DNA from: Phalacrocorax aristotelis
Taxonomy: Eukaryota; Chordata; Aves; Suliformes; Phalacrocoracidae
DNA: 64,000 nt
Direction: 5' to 3'
NCBI RefSeq assembly: GCF_949628215.1
Contig: NC_134283.1
Coordinates: forward strand, 22,980,975-23,044,974
In this document: positions 63,593 to 64,000 of the stretch, in pieces
How positions within the stretch are numbered: position 1 is the first letter of the stretch
Layout: the number at the start of each line of letters is the position of its first letter
Program-made: the position numbers and the translations under genes
Notes under the pieces: generated by a model
What the model was told of the DNA's origin: nothing
What the model saw: only the letters and a program-made list of their open reading frames with translations
The model's database searches: none

Positions 63593-64000
63593 CTAACTGA
63601 AAACCACCAGCTCAACAGCAGCAATGTACTGAAAGTATATTCAGAAAACAGGATTTGAGAACTGTAAGTCTCCACTAGCCTAATGCCACTGTAAGCCAAG
63701 GCAATCACAGAACGCTGCCTGAAGTGAGACAACTGTATGGGTTTCTTGGAAAGGAAGAAAAGCAAGGAGGAGAGATTAAGTGATATGCATGTTCCCATTT
63801 CTCAAAGACCACAAATCTCACAGGAAAGATGTACGGCAGTATTATTCCTTATTGAGCTTGTTTAGTCACTTTACATAGCTTAGCGATACCAGAGGCAGGC
63901 TTTGGCTATAAATTTTAAAGGCACAAAAATAATATACTGTTAAAAGTAGAAAGCCAACGTGAAAGAATTATATTTGAGAACTGCAGAACTTTTCCAGAAG

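Overview
This is an animal nuclear genome window, most likely from a bird. All genes are split into small GT-AG exons, and the introns are compact. Three multi-exon genes match vertebrate families residue by residue. Three stretches carry remnants of CR1 non-LTR retrotransposons, the dominant repeat of birds and other sauropsids; a turtle or crocodilian is not excluded. I recognise no tRNA, rRNA, CRISPR array or bacterial-type operon.

Layout. (1) 1-2.87 kb is AT-rich, with nothing I can identify. (2) 2.93-6.9 kb is GC-rich and holds two tail-to-tail, decayed copies of a short-chain dehydrogenase/reductase of the avian C-factor/carbonyl-reductase-like type, one on + (2928-4553) and one on - (about 5237-6890). 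(3) 7-9.1 kb is non-coding, with a weak solitary-LTR candidate at about 8.4-8.7 kb. (4) 9.2-19.2 kb is ACD (shelterin protein TPP1) on +: a G-rich degenerate tandem repeat, a CpG-rich promoter and untranslated exon, then 13 coding exons (589 aa). (5) 19.8-43.7 kb is CARMIL2 (RLTPR) on -: 39 coding exons whose phases all join, giving 1451 aa. (6) 43.7-49.4 kb is intergenic, with an old CR1 remnant. (7) 49.4-63.5 kb is CTCF on -: 10 coding exons, 728 aa, 11 zinc fingers. The non-coding first exon and promoter of CTCF lie beyond the right edge.

The order ACD - CARMIL2 - CTCF, with ACD and CARMIL2 convergent, is the same as on human 16q22.1. In human the gene beyond ACD is PARD6A; here that side holds the SDR copies. 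The three intact genes are not a pathway: ACD protects telomeres and recruits telomerase, CARMIL2 regulates actin capping protein and T-cell CD28 signalling, and CTCF is the genome-wide insulator factor. They form an old syntenic block.

Exon boundaries were assigned by eye from homology, splice dinucleotides and reading phase. The phases of each of the three intact genes sum exactly to a whole number of codons, but any single boundary could be off by a base or sit at a neighbouring AG or GT. I saw no clear sign of an unknown biological system. The most unusual points are the non-conserved TEL-patch loop of ACD, the paired loss of catalytic residues in the two SDR copies, and the replacement of the expected PARD6A neighbour.
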